This document shows, in pieces, positions 44,469 to 55,610 of a DNA stretch of 64,000 nucleotides. The position numbers were made by a program, and so were the translations under genes. Under the pieces are notes generated by a model. That model worked only from the letters and a program-made list of their open reading frames with translations, was not told the DNA's origin and searched no databases. This stretch comes from Aralia elata (Eukaryota; Streptophyta; Magnoliopsida; Apiales; Araliaceae). The number at the start of each line of letters is the position of its first letter. The first letter of the stretch is position 1. Where the stretch lies: NCBI GenBank assembly GCA_034770075.1, contig CM068385.1:77492272-77556271 (forward strand), written 5' to 3'.

Positions 44469-46183
44469 TGTTAGGTTTGTATATGACGCGAACATGCAAT
44501 CAAATTACATAAATAAAGCGGAAGCGCGATAAAATCGGATTTTTAAAATTTTATACAAACCATCACCATGATCAATCTATGTGCTCAATTAACGATATAA
44601 ACGAATTCTTGATCAACGTTAGCCACCCAAGTATTTAGCCTGTAGAGGTGATCCACCAAGGAAGAATAGTTATTCAAGAAGATGAGTGTTGGCAAAACCC
44701 TAGTTTCTATCTCTATAGAAATTGTAAGTACTCTCCACAATCTAATGCAAGAGTGTGTAACCCTAATCAATGATAAGACTCCTCTTATTTATAGATGTAG
44801 GAATAACCCTTCCCTAAACTATTTAGGATTAGGGTTTCTATTATAATTAAACTCCTTCAATTAATTATGCTCCTAATCCAATTAGGAATTCATGAGAGAG
44901 TACTTCTATTAATTAATTCTCAATCCCTATTAGGAATTAAATAATAGTAACAGTAATAATAATAATAAGACTCCTCTTATTAATTTATATTTAATATTTT
45001 CAAAATATTAAATAATAAATATTAAGCTATTTAATTTATTCTATCTCCATAGATTAAATTAAATACACTTAACTTATTGTTACAATTATGCCATTTACTT
45101 CTTAAACAAATATTTTCCTTTTGCGGTGTGACCCTTTAGGTTTTTCATATTAAACCGGTTGTGAATAAATCAATTAGAATAATTCTAATCTTATTTAAAT
45201 AAATAAATTAAACTATTTAATTCATTTAAATAAATAATATTTATTCTACAATAAGGGTAAGCCCCCTTAGCGATCAACGACTTTCCAGATAATATAGATT
45301 TCAACATTAATCACAAAAGAACCTTTCAGTGCATAGTTATCGTACAATTCAATCCTTCTACCATACAATGTCCCAATTAAATATAAGGCATGAAATTACT
45401 GTCAAGTCTTATTTTATTTAATTATATGTATTTCAATTCCTAAATGCACAACTCTAAATAATGCAAATTAGAAACTCCTTTCTAATTTCATTCTGCCTTG
45501 GCCAATGACTACTGAGTTGTCATTTATCGAATCACATAGAACATTCACATCTTTTACTAGACGTGGTAGATTCTTTGTTGATCATTCACCTATCTCCATG
45601 TACAACTTATTATACCCCATCATACCCTTTGATATACCCTAAAGGTCTTAAGGGACATGTCAAAGTATAACTCATCATATACAAGATACTATGATGATCT
45701 CAAGTCCAAGGATCACTTATACTACTATCACTATAGGAATTCCTATTGACAGGCAAGTAAAACTCCATTAGGTAATCATTAGCGAGTCACGTTCAGTGAA
45801 CTTATTCTCCAATAAGCACCTACATACTTGCTTTAGTGTCTCCACACAAATGATTATGAGATCAATCATCCTCTTCTTAAGAGCAAGCAACGTATGTACT
45901 AATCTATCCGGATTCACTAATCTCCTTTTTAGTAATCCAACGATTAGGAACGATTTTAGTTTGTGAGCTATCTAGAATTTAGATCTCATTAGCATGATCA
46001 ATATCATGATTCTAAAAGCATTACTCAAAACTATGGGTTTATCACATTTAATATAACAACACTATGTAGATAATATAAAATGCCTTTTAAGAAAATCAAT
46101 TCTTTTATTAATAAATGAATAAGATTACAAAGTATATGCTACATCATATTAAATATGATTGGCTTGTGTGCATACTACTTTCA
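44469..46183 (-). repeat. LTR3: E6 3' LTR
   Basis: 1715 bp, TGTTAGG to CTTTCA on the + strand. It shares the short deletion near its left end with LTR2. It has one copy of the 47-bp unit. Confidence 0.9.
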
Positions 46184-46199
46184 ATCTCCTACTTGCACT

Positions 46200-48396
46200 A
46201 AAGCCAATCGCCATGGTATCTAATACCCATCTTCTCTAAGTGACGATCAAATTGCTATTGTGTGAAAGCTTTAGTAAATGGATCTGCAATGTTGTCTTGA
46301 GAGTCCACACGCTCCAAGGTGACATCTCCTCTTTCAATGATCTCTCTAATCAAATGAAACCGCCGCAACACGTGTTTAGATTTCTGATAAGACCTAGGTT
46401 CCTTAGCCTGCGCAACAGCTCTGTTGTTGTCACAGAATAAAGGTACGACTCCTCTAATGCTAGGAACCACTCCAAGTTCAGTTATGAACTTCTTCATCCA
46501 AACAGCTTCCTTTGCAGCTTCACTTGCAGCTATGTACTCTGCCTCTGTCACTGAATCAGTAACTGTTTGCTGCTTGAAACTCTTCCAACTCACCGCGCCA
46601 CCATTTAAGGTAAACACATACCCGGAAACGGATTTACTGTCATCTTAGTCCGTTTGAAAACTTAAGTCTGTATAGCCCTCTAGTTTCAATTCAGACCCAC
46701 CGTAGACAAGAAATACATCCTTAGTTCTTCTCAAGTACTTTAGGATGTTTTTCACTGCCTTCCAGTGCTCTTCTCCTGGATTTGACTGATATCTGCTCGT
46801 TACGCTAAGTGTATGAGCGACATCTGGTATAGTACATATCATACCATACATGATAGATCCTATTGCGGAAGCATAAGGAATCTTACTCATACGGTCTCTC
46901 TCCTTAGGTGTCTTTGGGGCCTGTTTCTTGGAGAGATGTATTCCATGGTTCATCGGTATGAGACCTCTCTTGGAATCTTCCATGCTAAACTTCTTTAGCA
47001 TCGAGTCAATGTACTTTCCTTGGGTCAAGCCCAGCATCCTTTTAGATCTATCTCTATAGATCTTTATCCCCAAAATATAGGATGCCTCACCCAAGTCCTT
47101 CATGGAGAAGTGCTTAGATAACCAAATTTTGATCGACTATAGCATAGGAACATCATTCCCTATCAGTAATACATCATCAACATATAATACAAGGAATGAT
47201 ACAGCGCTCCCACTAACCTTCTTGTACACACATGGTTCATCTTCATTTTTTATAAAATCAAACCTTTTGATTATATCATCAAAACGGATGTTCCACCTTC
47301 GAGAAGCTTGCTTCAACCCATAAATGGATCGTTGTAGCTTACAGACTTGGTTTGTTCCAACCATTGAAAAAAAACCCTCTAGTTGTATCATATATACATT
47401 CTCCTCAAGCTCTCCATTGAGGAAGGCCGTTTTCACGTCTATTTGCCAGATTTCGTAGTCATAATAAGCTGCAATTGCAAGCAAAATCCGAATGGACTTG
47501 AGCACTGCTACTGGTGAGAAGGTTTCATCATAGTCAACTCTTTGTCTTTGTTTGAAACCTTTTGCAACCAATCGGGCCTTATAGGTCTCTACCTTGCCGT
47601 CCGCTCCAGTCTTTCTCTTAAAGACCCATTTACACCCAATAGGCTTTATGCCCTCAGGTGGTGAAACCAAAGTCCATACTTGGTTTTTATACATGGAGTC
47701 CATCTCGGATTTCATGGCTTCAAGCCATTTTCCTGAGTCTTTACTACTTATAGCCTCTTCGTAAGTCAATGGATCATCATCATCTATGATGCGTACCTCA
47801 TCATCATCCTCTATGATGAATCCATACCTATCAGGTATCTTCGGTACTATTCCAGATTTACGAATAGGTAGTGGTACAGTAGGTTCTTCTACTTGGTCAG
47901 GTACCTGACTTTGATCCGTAGTATTTTGTGGTTCTTGAACTTTTTCAAGATATATCTTACTCCCACTAACCCCTTCAAGGATAAACTCCTTTTCCAAGAA
48001 GGCAGCATGTTTCGCAACAAACACCTTTTGATCAGTAGGATGATAGAAATAATATCCTAAACTTTCTTTAGGATATCCCACAAATCTACACTTATCGGAT
48101 CTAGTCTTCAACTTATCATGCTCAAACCTTTTGACATAAGCTGGACAACCCCAAGTCTTAACATGCTTAAGACTAGGTTTCCTCCGTGCCCATATCTCAT
48201 ATGGGGTCTTTGGGACGGATTTGGTAGGTACCTTGTTAAGTAGGTATACAGCCGTTTCTAGGGCATAACCCCAGAAGGATATTGGAAGGTCGGTAAAACT
48301 CATCATGGAACGAACCATGTCCAACAATGTTCGATTTCTCCTTTCAGATACACCATTCAACTATGACGTCCCTGGTGGAGTCCATTGTGAGATTAT
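46200..48396 (-). pseudogene. E6 pol: integrase C-terminus, RT and RNase H
   Basis: One frame (minus strand) from the E5 insertion down to RNase H, with stops at 48361-48363 (TAG), 47137-47139 (TAG) and 46645-46647 (TAA). E3 has CAG, CAG and CAA at these places. RT has YVDD ([12 protein letters not shown]), then DLGEASYILGIKIY; RNase H has [11 protein letters not shown] and ADPFTKAF. Without the stops and E5 this part would be open, in contrast with E3, which has indels here. Confidence 0.88.
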
Positions 48397-50291
48397 TGTT
48401 GGTCGATTTCGCAACCGAAAAATACGCGCAAGTATACGCGGTCAACAAGTAATATAATGATAAGAGAGTTGTCGATCCCACGAGGATTTAACTCTAACGT
48501 ATCCCCAGGTACTAACTCAATATCGACTCGATCTAAATCAAACTCTTTGATTCAAGAGATAGATGGAAGTTATATCTAAATTGCATGACATATAAATAAC
48601 AAGAATAGATAGATAAAGGTCTAAGATTACAATTTTTCCCATTCAAGCATTTTGTCAAACGCTTGGCGTGCAATGCTTTGTTCAAATATCTTAACTCTCC
48701 TTTTAGATCAATTAACCACATAGAATTGACATCCAAGAAATCACAATTACGTAAGAGCCTCTGTCGATGGTCAATTACGAATCTTCCTAAAGCGGCATGT
48801 AGGTATATGTCTATCCTACACACTATCAAGAGACTAATTTCAAGAATAATTAATAAGACACATGTCACTAAATCTCATTAACCACCCTTTCAATTACCAA
48901 CTTTCACATAGGAAGTCATTAAGATTAGATTCTCAATTGGTTGCACATGGTATCTAGGTATATGTCTATCCTAAATACTATCAAGTTACCTATCATTGAG
49001 GTTAATCAACAAGACACACGTCACTAAATCTCAATTAATCACCCACAATAATCTTTAACTTTCACATGATATCATAACTAGGTCTCAACACTATAATCCG
49101 TTTGTCAAGTTCATATAGGTTCCCACGGTAATTACAAGCCAAGCAATTAGTCTATAAGCATAGGTTATGATAACCAATTCATAAGAGTAATAATAATCAA
49201 AGGAAGAGAAATCAATTCAAATAAGCAATGGGTTCAATTACAATTTCAAACCAAAAACTGAAATCAAAATAAATAAACAAAGCAATAAGCCTAACTAACA
49301 TCCTTGGAGTACAAAGCTAGATGAAAAGATTAGAGATGAACTCCCTTTTGATCTTCTCCTTTCCTTGTATTGCAGCCCTTGTTGGTGAAGCAAGCCTTCC
49401 ATTGTTGTTGGTTGCTCAAGCTTCCCCATTGGGGAGCTTGAGCTACCTTTTCTCCTTCTTGCTCTAGGTTAGTTTCCACCCTCCAAGAATGCTGATTTTA
49501 GAAGTCTAGGATCCCTTAAAATGGAGGCTACATGTTGTATTTATAGTGTCTTATGCAAAACCTTAGCTTAGCCCACGAAAAATGACCAAAAACCCGCTCA
49601 AATTGCTCAAAATCCGACCCAGGCGCGCTGCCCAGCAACCATTGGCGCGCCCGCACGCTGGCATGGCGCGTCCGCGCCCAACCGCTGCATGCCCGATTCA
49701 GTTTTGACGTCTGTTGGTAAAATGGCTATAACTTCTTCGTCCGAACTCGAAATTAGGCGATTCAAGAGGCTACGGAAAGCTGAGAAGTAGCTCTAAAACT
49801 TCCATAACTGGAGTTAGAAAAGATAATGGCTGGAGAAAGGGTGAAATTGAGCTCGAAGTGGCCGCTGTGTAAAATTCATGCTAAATCCGCTGGTAAAACG
49901 ACCATAACTCTCTCATACGAACTTCAAATTGGATGATTCGGGATGTTCCCGAAAGCTGAGATTAATATCTACAACTTTCGTTCTTTGAGTTTTGAGAGAT
50001 TCGGATTGAATCATGGTTGAAATTGGGCCGCAAGCAGCTGCTATGTCAATGTTAGGCTCAAAATGGCAAACTAGGCATCCGCGAGCGTTGGTGATCAACT
50101 AGCACTTGCTCCATTTCCTACAAAACTAAGTAAAAACACATAAAAACAATACAAATCATATAAAAGCAATATAAAACCACAATATCTAAAAATAAGATAA
50201 AAACACAATAAAACCACATAAAGTACCCAAAGACTTACAAATTATCAAGGTCAAAAGTACCCAAATTGTGTGTATAAAACACACTCATCAA
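48397..50291 (-). repeat. E5 3' LTR
   Basis: 1895 bp. Similar to 52755-54719 and to the solo LTR at 3160-5143. Its GC-rich tract (about 49618-49690) is roughly 70 bp shorter than that of the other E5 LTR. Confidence 0.92.
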
Positions 50292-50311
50292 ATACCCCCA
50301 AACTTAAATCT

Positions 50312-50331
50312 TTGCTTGTCCTCAAGCAAAA
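50312..50331 (-). other. AGGA-loop hairpin next to the E5 PPT
   Basis: Element sense TTTGCTTG-AGGA-CAAGCAAA, 8 pairs, 5 nt before the tract AAGTTTGGGGG that precedes the LTR. Confidence 0.8.
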
Positions 50332-50680
50332 CAAACCTAAACTACACAATTGACACGCTTCTAATACAACCTAACTTGAGCAATGAATTAATAAGCCGAC
50401 AATGGTCTCAAAGGCATCAACACATGGAACTCAAGAGAACAAACGAAATGTTGCAAGTCTAAAATTTCAATTAGCTAGTCACACTTTGCTTAAGGCTCCT
50501 TCCGTGTGTGTGTGAGTACCCAATAGCACTAAATCACGTGTAGCTCGAATGAACTTATGCAACCACATTACCTTATGAAAGAAATCAAAACAAACTTCAA
50601 AAACCACAAGCTTGACACATCACTCATCGCAAATGTATACAAATCATAAATTTCCAAAAAATTTGAGATCAAAGGACATT

Positions 50681-50884
50681 GGGTGAGTGCATTTTATGCT
50701 CCATCCTTACCCTAAGCCCGCTCTTGTGGGTGAGTGCGTTTTACGCTCCATCTCAACCCACCGCAAGATTTGCAATATACAATTTTCTTTCTTTATTCAC
50801 AGTTATAAGAGATTGCGTTTTACACTCTATCTCCCCTACGCATGTGTCCATGAGTGAGTGCGTTTTACGCTCCATCTCAACTCA
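50681..50884 (-). other. Four GCGT/ACGC hairpins with different outer stems
   Basis: Copies at 50681-50712 (outer GGGT/ACCC, inner GCAT/ATGC), 50726-50761 (outer GTGGGT/ACCCAC, inner GCGT/ACGC), 50809-50833 (outer GAGAT/ATCTC, inner GCGT/ACAC with a G-U pair in the RNA sense) and 50851-50884 (outer TGAGT/ACTCA, inner GCGT/ACGC). The loop is TTT on the + strand. Confidence 0.7.
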
Positions 50885-51303
50885 CCACATGACCATCAAT
50901 TCAAGCATAACAAATTTAGACACCTTGCTTCGAGTGATGTTTAAACGAGTTCTAAAGTTTATAGAAATCTCCGACAAGCATTCGGTCATAATAGCCATCC
51001 AAAGCATACAACTAGCTTAATACTCATGGGTAAGTGCATAAAAGTGAAATGAGGCATAAGCAAAATAATAACCGATGAACGATAAGCACAAAGACTAAGC
51101 AACAATTGTCAATATCTCATGAGTTAGGCTCTCTTCAAACAAGCTATTATCATTGACCATGGATTATGGTTCAAATCAAATTAAAACAATGCTCAAGGGA
51201 CACATCCTAAAAATAAATGAATTTTTTTTTTTGAATACTTAAATCACACAAAAACTAAATTAAAAACACACAAATACGAAGTACTACCCCCAAACTTAAA
51301 CTT

Positions 51304-51321
51304 GACATTGTCCTCAATGTC
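51304..51321 (-). other. AGGA-loop hairpin, E5 internal
   Basis: Element sense GACATTG-AGGA-CAATGTC, 7 pairs, 6 nt before AAGTTTGGGGG (51297-51287). Confidence 0.78.
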
Positions 51322-51495
51322 TGATATAGGAAAAATTAAAATAGAAGACTTCCCTGAAACCGTGTCAAGCGCCATTGATATCATCTTTCAAAACCTCTAA
51401 GTTGGGAGCGTACCTGAAAGCAAATGACTAAAGAAATTAAAATACAATTAAACCACTAAAATGCAATCAAACAAAAATAAAAGCAAAACAGTAAA

Positions 51496-51513
51496 CTTGG
51501 GTTGCCTCCCAAG
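51496..51513 (-). other. AGGCAA-loop hairpin, E5 copy
   Basis: Element sense CTTGGG-AGGCAA-CCCAAG, followed upstream by GACTTTAAACCAAGCGCTT as in E2. Confidence 0.75.
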
Positions 51514-51557
51514 AAGCGCTTGGTTTAAAGTCGTTAGCCCGACTCTTTTATTTCCCA

Positions 51558-51938
51558 TCAATCCGGCTCAATCGCAAAATTGACCATTGCATGCCGCCTC
51601 GTTGTTCTTTCTTTGATTTGCATGGCATGCATGCCTGGTTGGTGACCTTCAAACTTCGTTTCAACCGATGGCAAGAAGAAGCTTTCCTCATCCGCATTAT
51701 CAATTATTGCACTTGTGTCAAGATCGACATGAAGATCTTCTTCATGAACCAATGGGTGTTTGATGGGTTTGAAAACCTCGAATGTGACTTCTTGGTCTTC
51801 AATTTCCTTTTCATGATCCCCATTCATGCTCTTCGTCTCATCAACCTCAGAATCATCATCCACAACAGGATGTTCACCCTCAAAATTTTTACTAATAGCT
51901 TCGTGCGACTCCGCGCCATTTCCTTGATCATCCACCAA
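51558..51938 (-). pseudogene. E5 remnant of the protease-RT linker
   Basis: 126 residues, acidic. EDQEVTFEVFKPIKHP matches DQEVTFNVFKAMKFP of E2 (25173 onward), placing it just after protease. The protease itself and everything from RT on is deleted. It could be translated but has no recognised activity. Confidence 0.6.
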
Positions 51939-52205
51939 GCACTCCTCTTCACCTTCCTCTATGAGGTTGATCTCTGTATCGCTAGGTAAGGTGCTTTACG
52001 GGTGAATAATGTAAGAATTGGCAACATAGTTCATGATGCTCTGCACTGAAGCTTGTATATTTGCCATCCTAACCTCATTTTGAGAGATATGAGCCATGAG
52101 CTCCTCCCTCCTTCTTTTCGCTTTGTCACAACTATGCGAATTCACCATACATTGCTCTTCACCTTCCTCTATAGGGTTAATCTGTGTAATACAAGGTAAG
52201 GTGTT
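51939..52205 (-). other. E5 segment between the two coding remnants
   Basis: No clear gene. The phrase CATTGCTCTTCACCTTCCTC occurs twice nearby in variant form (about 51942 and 52150), each followed by AAGGT...TTTTACGGGTGAATAA, a local duplication of roughly 210 bp. Confidence 0.4.
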
Positions 52206-52616
52206 TTACGGGTGAATAAGCACTGCCTCGACAAGTTGTGCCATTTGGTTCTCGAGGTTTCGTAACAATTCTTGTTTCTCAATGAACATGGGAAGAATCT
52301 CCTCCACATTAGATGTATCCTCATGGTGTGGTGGAGGTTGGAATGAAAATTCTGAATGGTATGAGAGAATTGGATCAAAGCATTGATCTTGACTGTTGTC
52401 CCAAGAAAAGCTTGGATGATCTTGCCAACCCGGTTGATAGTAGTTTGGGTAGTAGTCAGCTTGATTCTGACTGTAGGCATTTTTAGTGGACTGGCCTTTA
52501 AGAGTGTCAACAGCCCTTGAAAGCGTTGCAACTTGTTCTTGCAATTGCTCAAGAATTTTTGACGAACTTGGTTGCGTCGTCCCTTCATAATCCCATTGAT
52601 AGTTATGCTCATCCAT
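52206..52616 (-). pseudogene. E5 gag C-terminal remnant
   Basis: 136 residues from an ATG 115 nt after the PBS. YYQPGWQDHPSFSWDNSQDQ and LENQMAQLVEAV correspond to NYTPGNRNHPNFSWSNRQDQ and LENQMSQLFSLL of E2 gag. The gag domain and zinc knuckle are missing. A short coiled coil (LEQLQEQVATLSRAVDTL) may remain. Confidence 0.7.
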
Positions 52617-52730
52617 TAACTGAAAACAAAATCAAAACAAAACAAAATAAATAATAAGCAAATTATTTACAAGTCTAAATTAAAACCAATTCGATTGTTA
52701 TTAATATCGGAAAGACACTAGAAGAATAAT

Positions 52731-52748
52731 TCCCCGGCAACGGCGCCA
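52731..52748 (-). other. E5 primer binding site (tRNA-Asp type)
   Basis: On the + strand TCCCCGGCAACGGCGCCA, identical to the 3' end of plant tRNA-Asp as I recall it; 6 nt from the LTR. Confidence 0.88.
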
Positions 52749-52754
52749 AAAACT

Positions 52755-54719
52755 TGTTCGTCGATTTCGCAACCGAAAAATACGCGCAAGTATACGCGGT
52801 CAATAAGTAATATAATGATAAGAGAGTTGTCGATCCCACGAGGAATTAACTCTAACGTATCCCCAAGTACTAAATCAATATCGACTCGATCTAAATCAAA
52901 CTCTTTGATTCAAGAGATAGATGGAAGTTATATCTAAATTGCATGATATATAAATAACAAGAATAGATAGATAAAGGTCTAAGATTACAATTTTTCCCAT
53001 TCAAGCATTTTGTTAAACACTTGGCGTGCAATGCTTTATTCAAATATTAAGACTCTCCTTTTAGATCAATTAACCACATAGAATTGACATCCAAGAAATC
53101 ATAATTACGTAAGAGCCTCTGTCGATGGTCAATTACGAATCTTCCTAAAGCGGCATGTAGGTATATGTCTATCCTACACACTATCAAGAGACTAATTTCA
53201 AGAATAATTAATAAGACACATGTCACTAAATCTCATTAACCACCCTTTCAATTACCAACTTTCACATAGGAAGTCATTAAGATTAGATTCTCAATTGGTT
53301 GCACATGGTATCTAGGTATATGTCTATCCTAAATACTATCAAGTTACCTATCATTGAGGCTAATCAACAAGACACACGTCACTAAATCTCAATTAATCAC
53401 CCATAATAATCTTTAACTTTCACATGATATCATAATTAGGTCTCAACACTATAATCCGTTTGTCAAGTTCATATAGGTTCCCACGGTAATTACAAGCCAA
53501 GCAATTAATCTATAAGCATAGGTTATGATAACCAATTCATAAGAGTAATAATAATCAAAGGAAGAGAAATCAATTCAAATAAGCAATGGGTTCAATTACA
53601 ATTTTAAACCAAAAACTGAAATCAAAATAAATAAACAAAGCAATAAGCCTAACTAACATCCTTGGAGTACAAAGCTAGATGAAAAGATTAGAGATGAACT
53701 CCCTTTTGATCTTCTCCTTTCCTTGTATTGCAGCCCTTGTTGGTGGAGCAAGCCTTCCATTGTTGTTGGTTGCTCAAGCTTCCCCATTGGGGAGCTTGAG
53801 CTACCTTTTCTCCTTCTTGCTCTAGGTTAGTTTCCACCCTCCAAGAATGCTGATTTTAGAAGTCTAGGATCCCTTAAAATGGAGGCTACATGTTGTATTT
53901 ATAGTGTCTTATGCAAAACCCTAGCTTAGCCCACGAAAAATGACCAAAAACCCGCTCAAATTGCTCAAAATCCGACCCAGGCGCGCTGCCCAGCAACCAT
54001 TGGTGCGCCCGCACGCTGGCATGGTGCGCCCACACCCATTCGATGGCCACGGTGCTGCCCAAGCTGCCTGACATGGTGCGCCCGCGCCCATTCCGCGCGT
54101 CCGCGCCCAACCGCTGCATGCCCGATTCAGTTTTGATGTCTGTTGGTAAAATGGCCATAACTTCTTCGTCCGAACTCGAAATTAGGCAATTCAAGAGGTT
54201 AAGAAAAGCTAAGAAGTAGCTCTACAACTTCCATAACTGGAGTTCGAAAAGATAATGGCTGGAGAAAGGGTGAAATTGAGCTCGAAGTGGCCGTTGTGTA
54301 AAATTCATGCTAAATCCGCTGGTAAAACGACCATAACTCTCTGATACGAACTTCAAATTGGATGATTCCGGATGTTCCCGAAAGCTGAGATTAATATCTA
54401 CAACTTTCGTTCTTTGATTTTGGAGAGATTCGGATTGGATCATGATTGAAATTGGGCCGCAACCAGCTCCTATGTTAATGTTAGGCTCAAAATGGCAAAC
54501 TAGGCATCTGCGAGCGTTGGTGATCAACTAGCACTTGCTCCATTTCCTACAAAACTAAGTAAAAACACATAAAAACAATACAAAACATATAAAAGCAATA
54601 TAAAATCACAATATCTAAAAATAAGATAAAAACACAATAAAACCACATAAAGTACCCAAAGACTTACAAATTATCAAGGTCAAAAGTACCCAAATTGTGT
54701 GTATAAAACACACTCATCA
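52755..54719 (-). repeat. E5 5' LTR
   Basis: 1965 bp. In element sense TGATGAGTGTG to GACGAACA, followed by AGTTTT and the PBS. GC-rich tract at about 53978-54120. Confidence 0.92.
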
Positions 54720-54724
54720 ATTAT

Positions 54725-55610
54725 ATCATTTTCTTTGAGACAATTGAGAAACTCATTGGTCAAGTATTCCCCTCCTCGATCCGATCGAAGAATCTTAATA
54801 CTCTTACCAGTTTGCTTCTCTACTTCACTTCTGAATTCTTTGAACTTTTCAAACGATTCAGATTTGTATTTCATTAAATACACATATCCAAATCTAGAAT
54901 GATCATCAGTGAAAGTAATAAAATAAGAATACCCTCCTCGTGCATTCGTTGTCATAGGTCCACATACGTCTGTGTGTACCATCGCTAACAACTCTGTAAC
55001 TCTTTCTCCTTTTCCACTAAAAGGGGATTTAGTCATCTTACCCATGAGACAAGATTCACAAGTTGGATATGATTCGTAATCAGATAGCTCTAAAAGCCCA
55101 TCTTTATGCAACTTGGATAATCTTGTTTCATTAATATGACCGAGTATACAGTGCCACATAAAGGTATAATTAACATAATCTCTTTTTCTTTTCTTTGTTT
55201 GTTCAATTTGAAGTATATTTTCATGCAAGTCAAGTATGTAAAGTTCATTCAGTAGATTGCCAACACCATATAAAACATTTTTATTATAAATAGAACAACT
55301 ATTGTTCTTTATTATACTATCAAAACCATCCATATCCAATACAGAAATTGAAATAATGTTTCTAATGAGTGTCGAAACATAATAACAATTATTTAAACTA
55401 ATGAACTTGCCCGAAGGCAGTGCTAAACAATAAGTCCCTACAGCTAATGCAGCAACCTTTGCTCCATTTCCCACTCGTAGGACGACTTCATCCTTGTTCA
55501 GCTTTCTACTTCTGCTTAGTCCCTGCATATTATTACATATGTGAGAACTACAGCCGGTATCCAATACCCAAGTAGAATTTTGACTTTCAGAAAAATTAAT
55601 TTCAATCATG
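54725..55610 (-). pseudogene. E6 protease, pre-integrase and integrase N-terminal part
   Basis: Continues the E6 frame on the other side of E5. STWVLDTGCSSH (protease), WHCILGHIN (finger; R of E3 is I here) and the integrase core D residues in HTDVCGPM and LRSDRGGEY. The frame begins MIEINFSESQNS at 55609, where the match to E3 ends. Confidence 0.85.

Larger units (their letters stand above)
37221..44767. repeat. 3.77-kb tandem segmental duplication
   Basis: Copy 1 (about 37221-40994) and copy 2 (about 40994-44767) match with an offset of 3773-3775 bp. The unit is the right part of a copia LTR, 2.1 kb of noncoding DNA with a MITE, 430 bp of the E4 5' LTR and the left part of a copia LTR. The two copies are almost identical by eye. 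Confidence 0.92.
50292..51557 (-). other. E5 3' noncoding segment with PPT and hairpin modules
   Basis: Reading in element sense (right to left): AGGCAA-loop hairpin (51513-51496), AGGA-loop hairpin with 7-bp stem (51321-51304) and AAGTTTGGGGG (51297-51287). Then four GCGT/ACGC hairpins (50884-50681), the AGGA-loop hairpin with 8-bp stem (50331-50312) and the PPT AAGTTTGGGGG (50306-50296). No gene. Confidence 0.8.
48392..54724 (-). mobile_element. E5: non-autonomous Athila-like element
   Basis: LTRs at 48397-50291 and 52755-54719 run TGTT...ATCA on the + strand (TGATGAGTG...AACA in element sense). The target duplication ATTAT is at 48392-48396 and 54720-54724. The PBS matches tRNA-Asp. Only 2.46 kb of internal DNA remains: a gag C-terminal remnant, a post-protease piece and the hairpin-rich 3' segment with PPT. 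Protease, RT, RNase H and integrase are absent, so it must rely on other elements. Confidence 0.9.
44469..55610 (-). mobile_element. E6: truncated copia element of the E3 family, split by E5
   Basis: The 3' LTR is 44469-46183, then RNase H, RT and integrase to 48396, E5 at 48397-54719, and integrase, pre-integrase and protease from 54725 to about 55610. Gag, leader, PBS and 5' LTR are absent; sequence homology to E3 stops just after the codons for MIEINF. Very similar to E3 in all shared parts. Confidence 0.88.
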
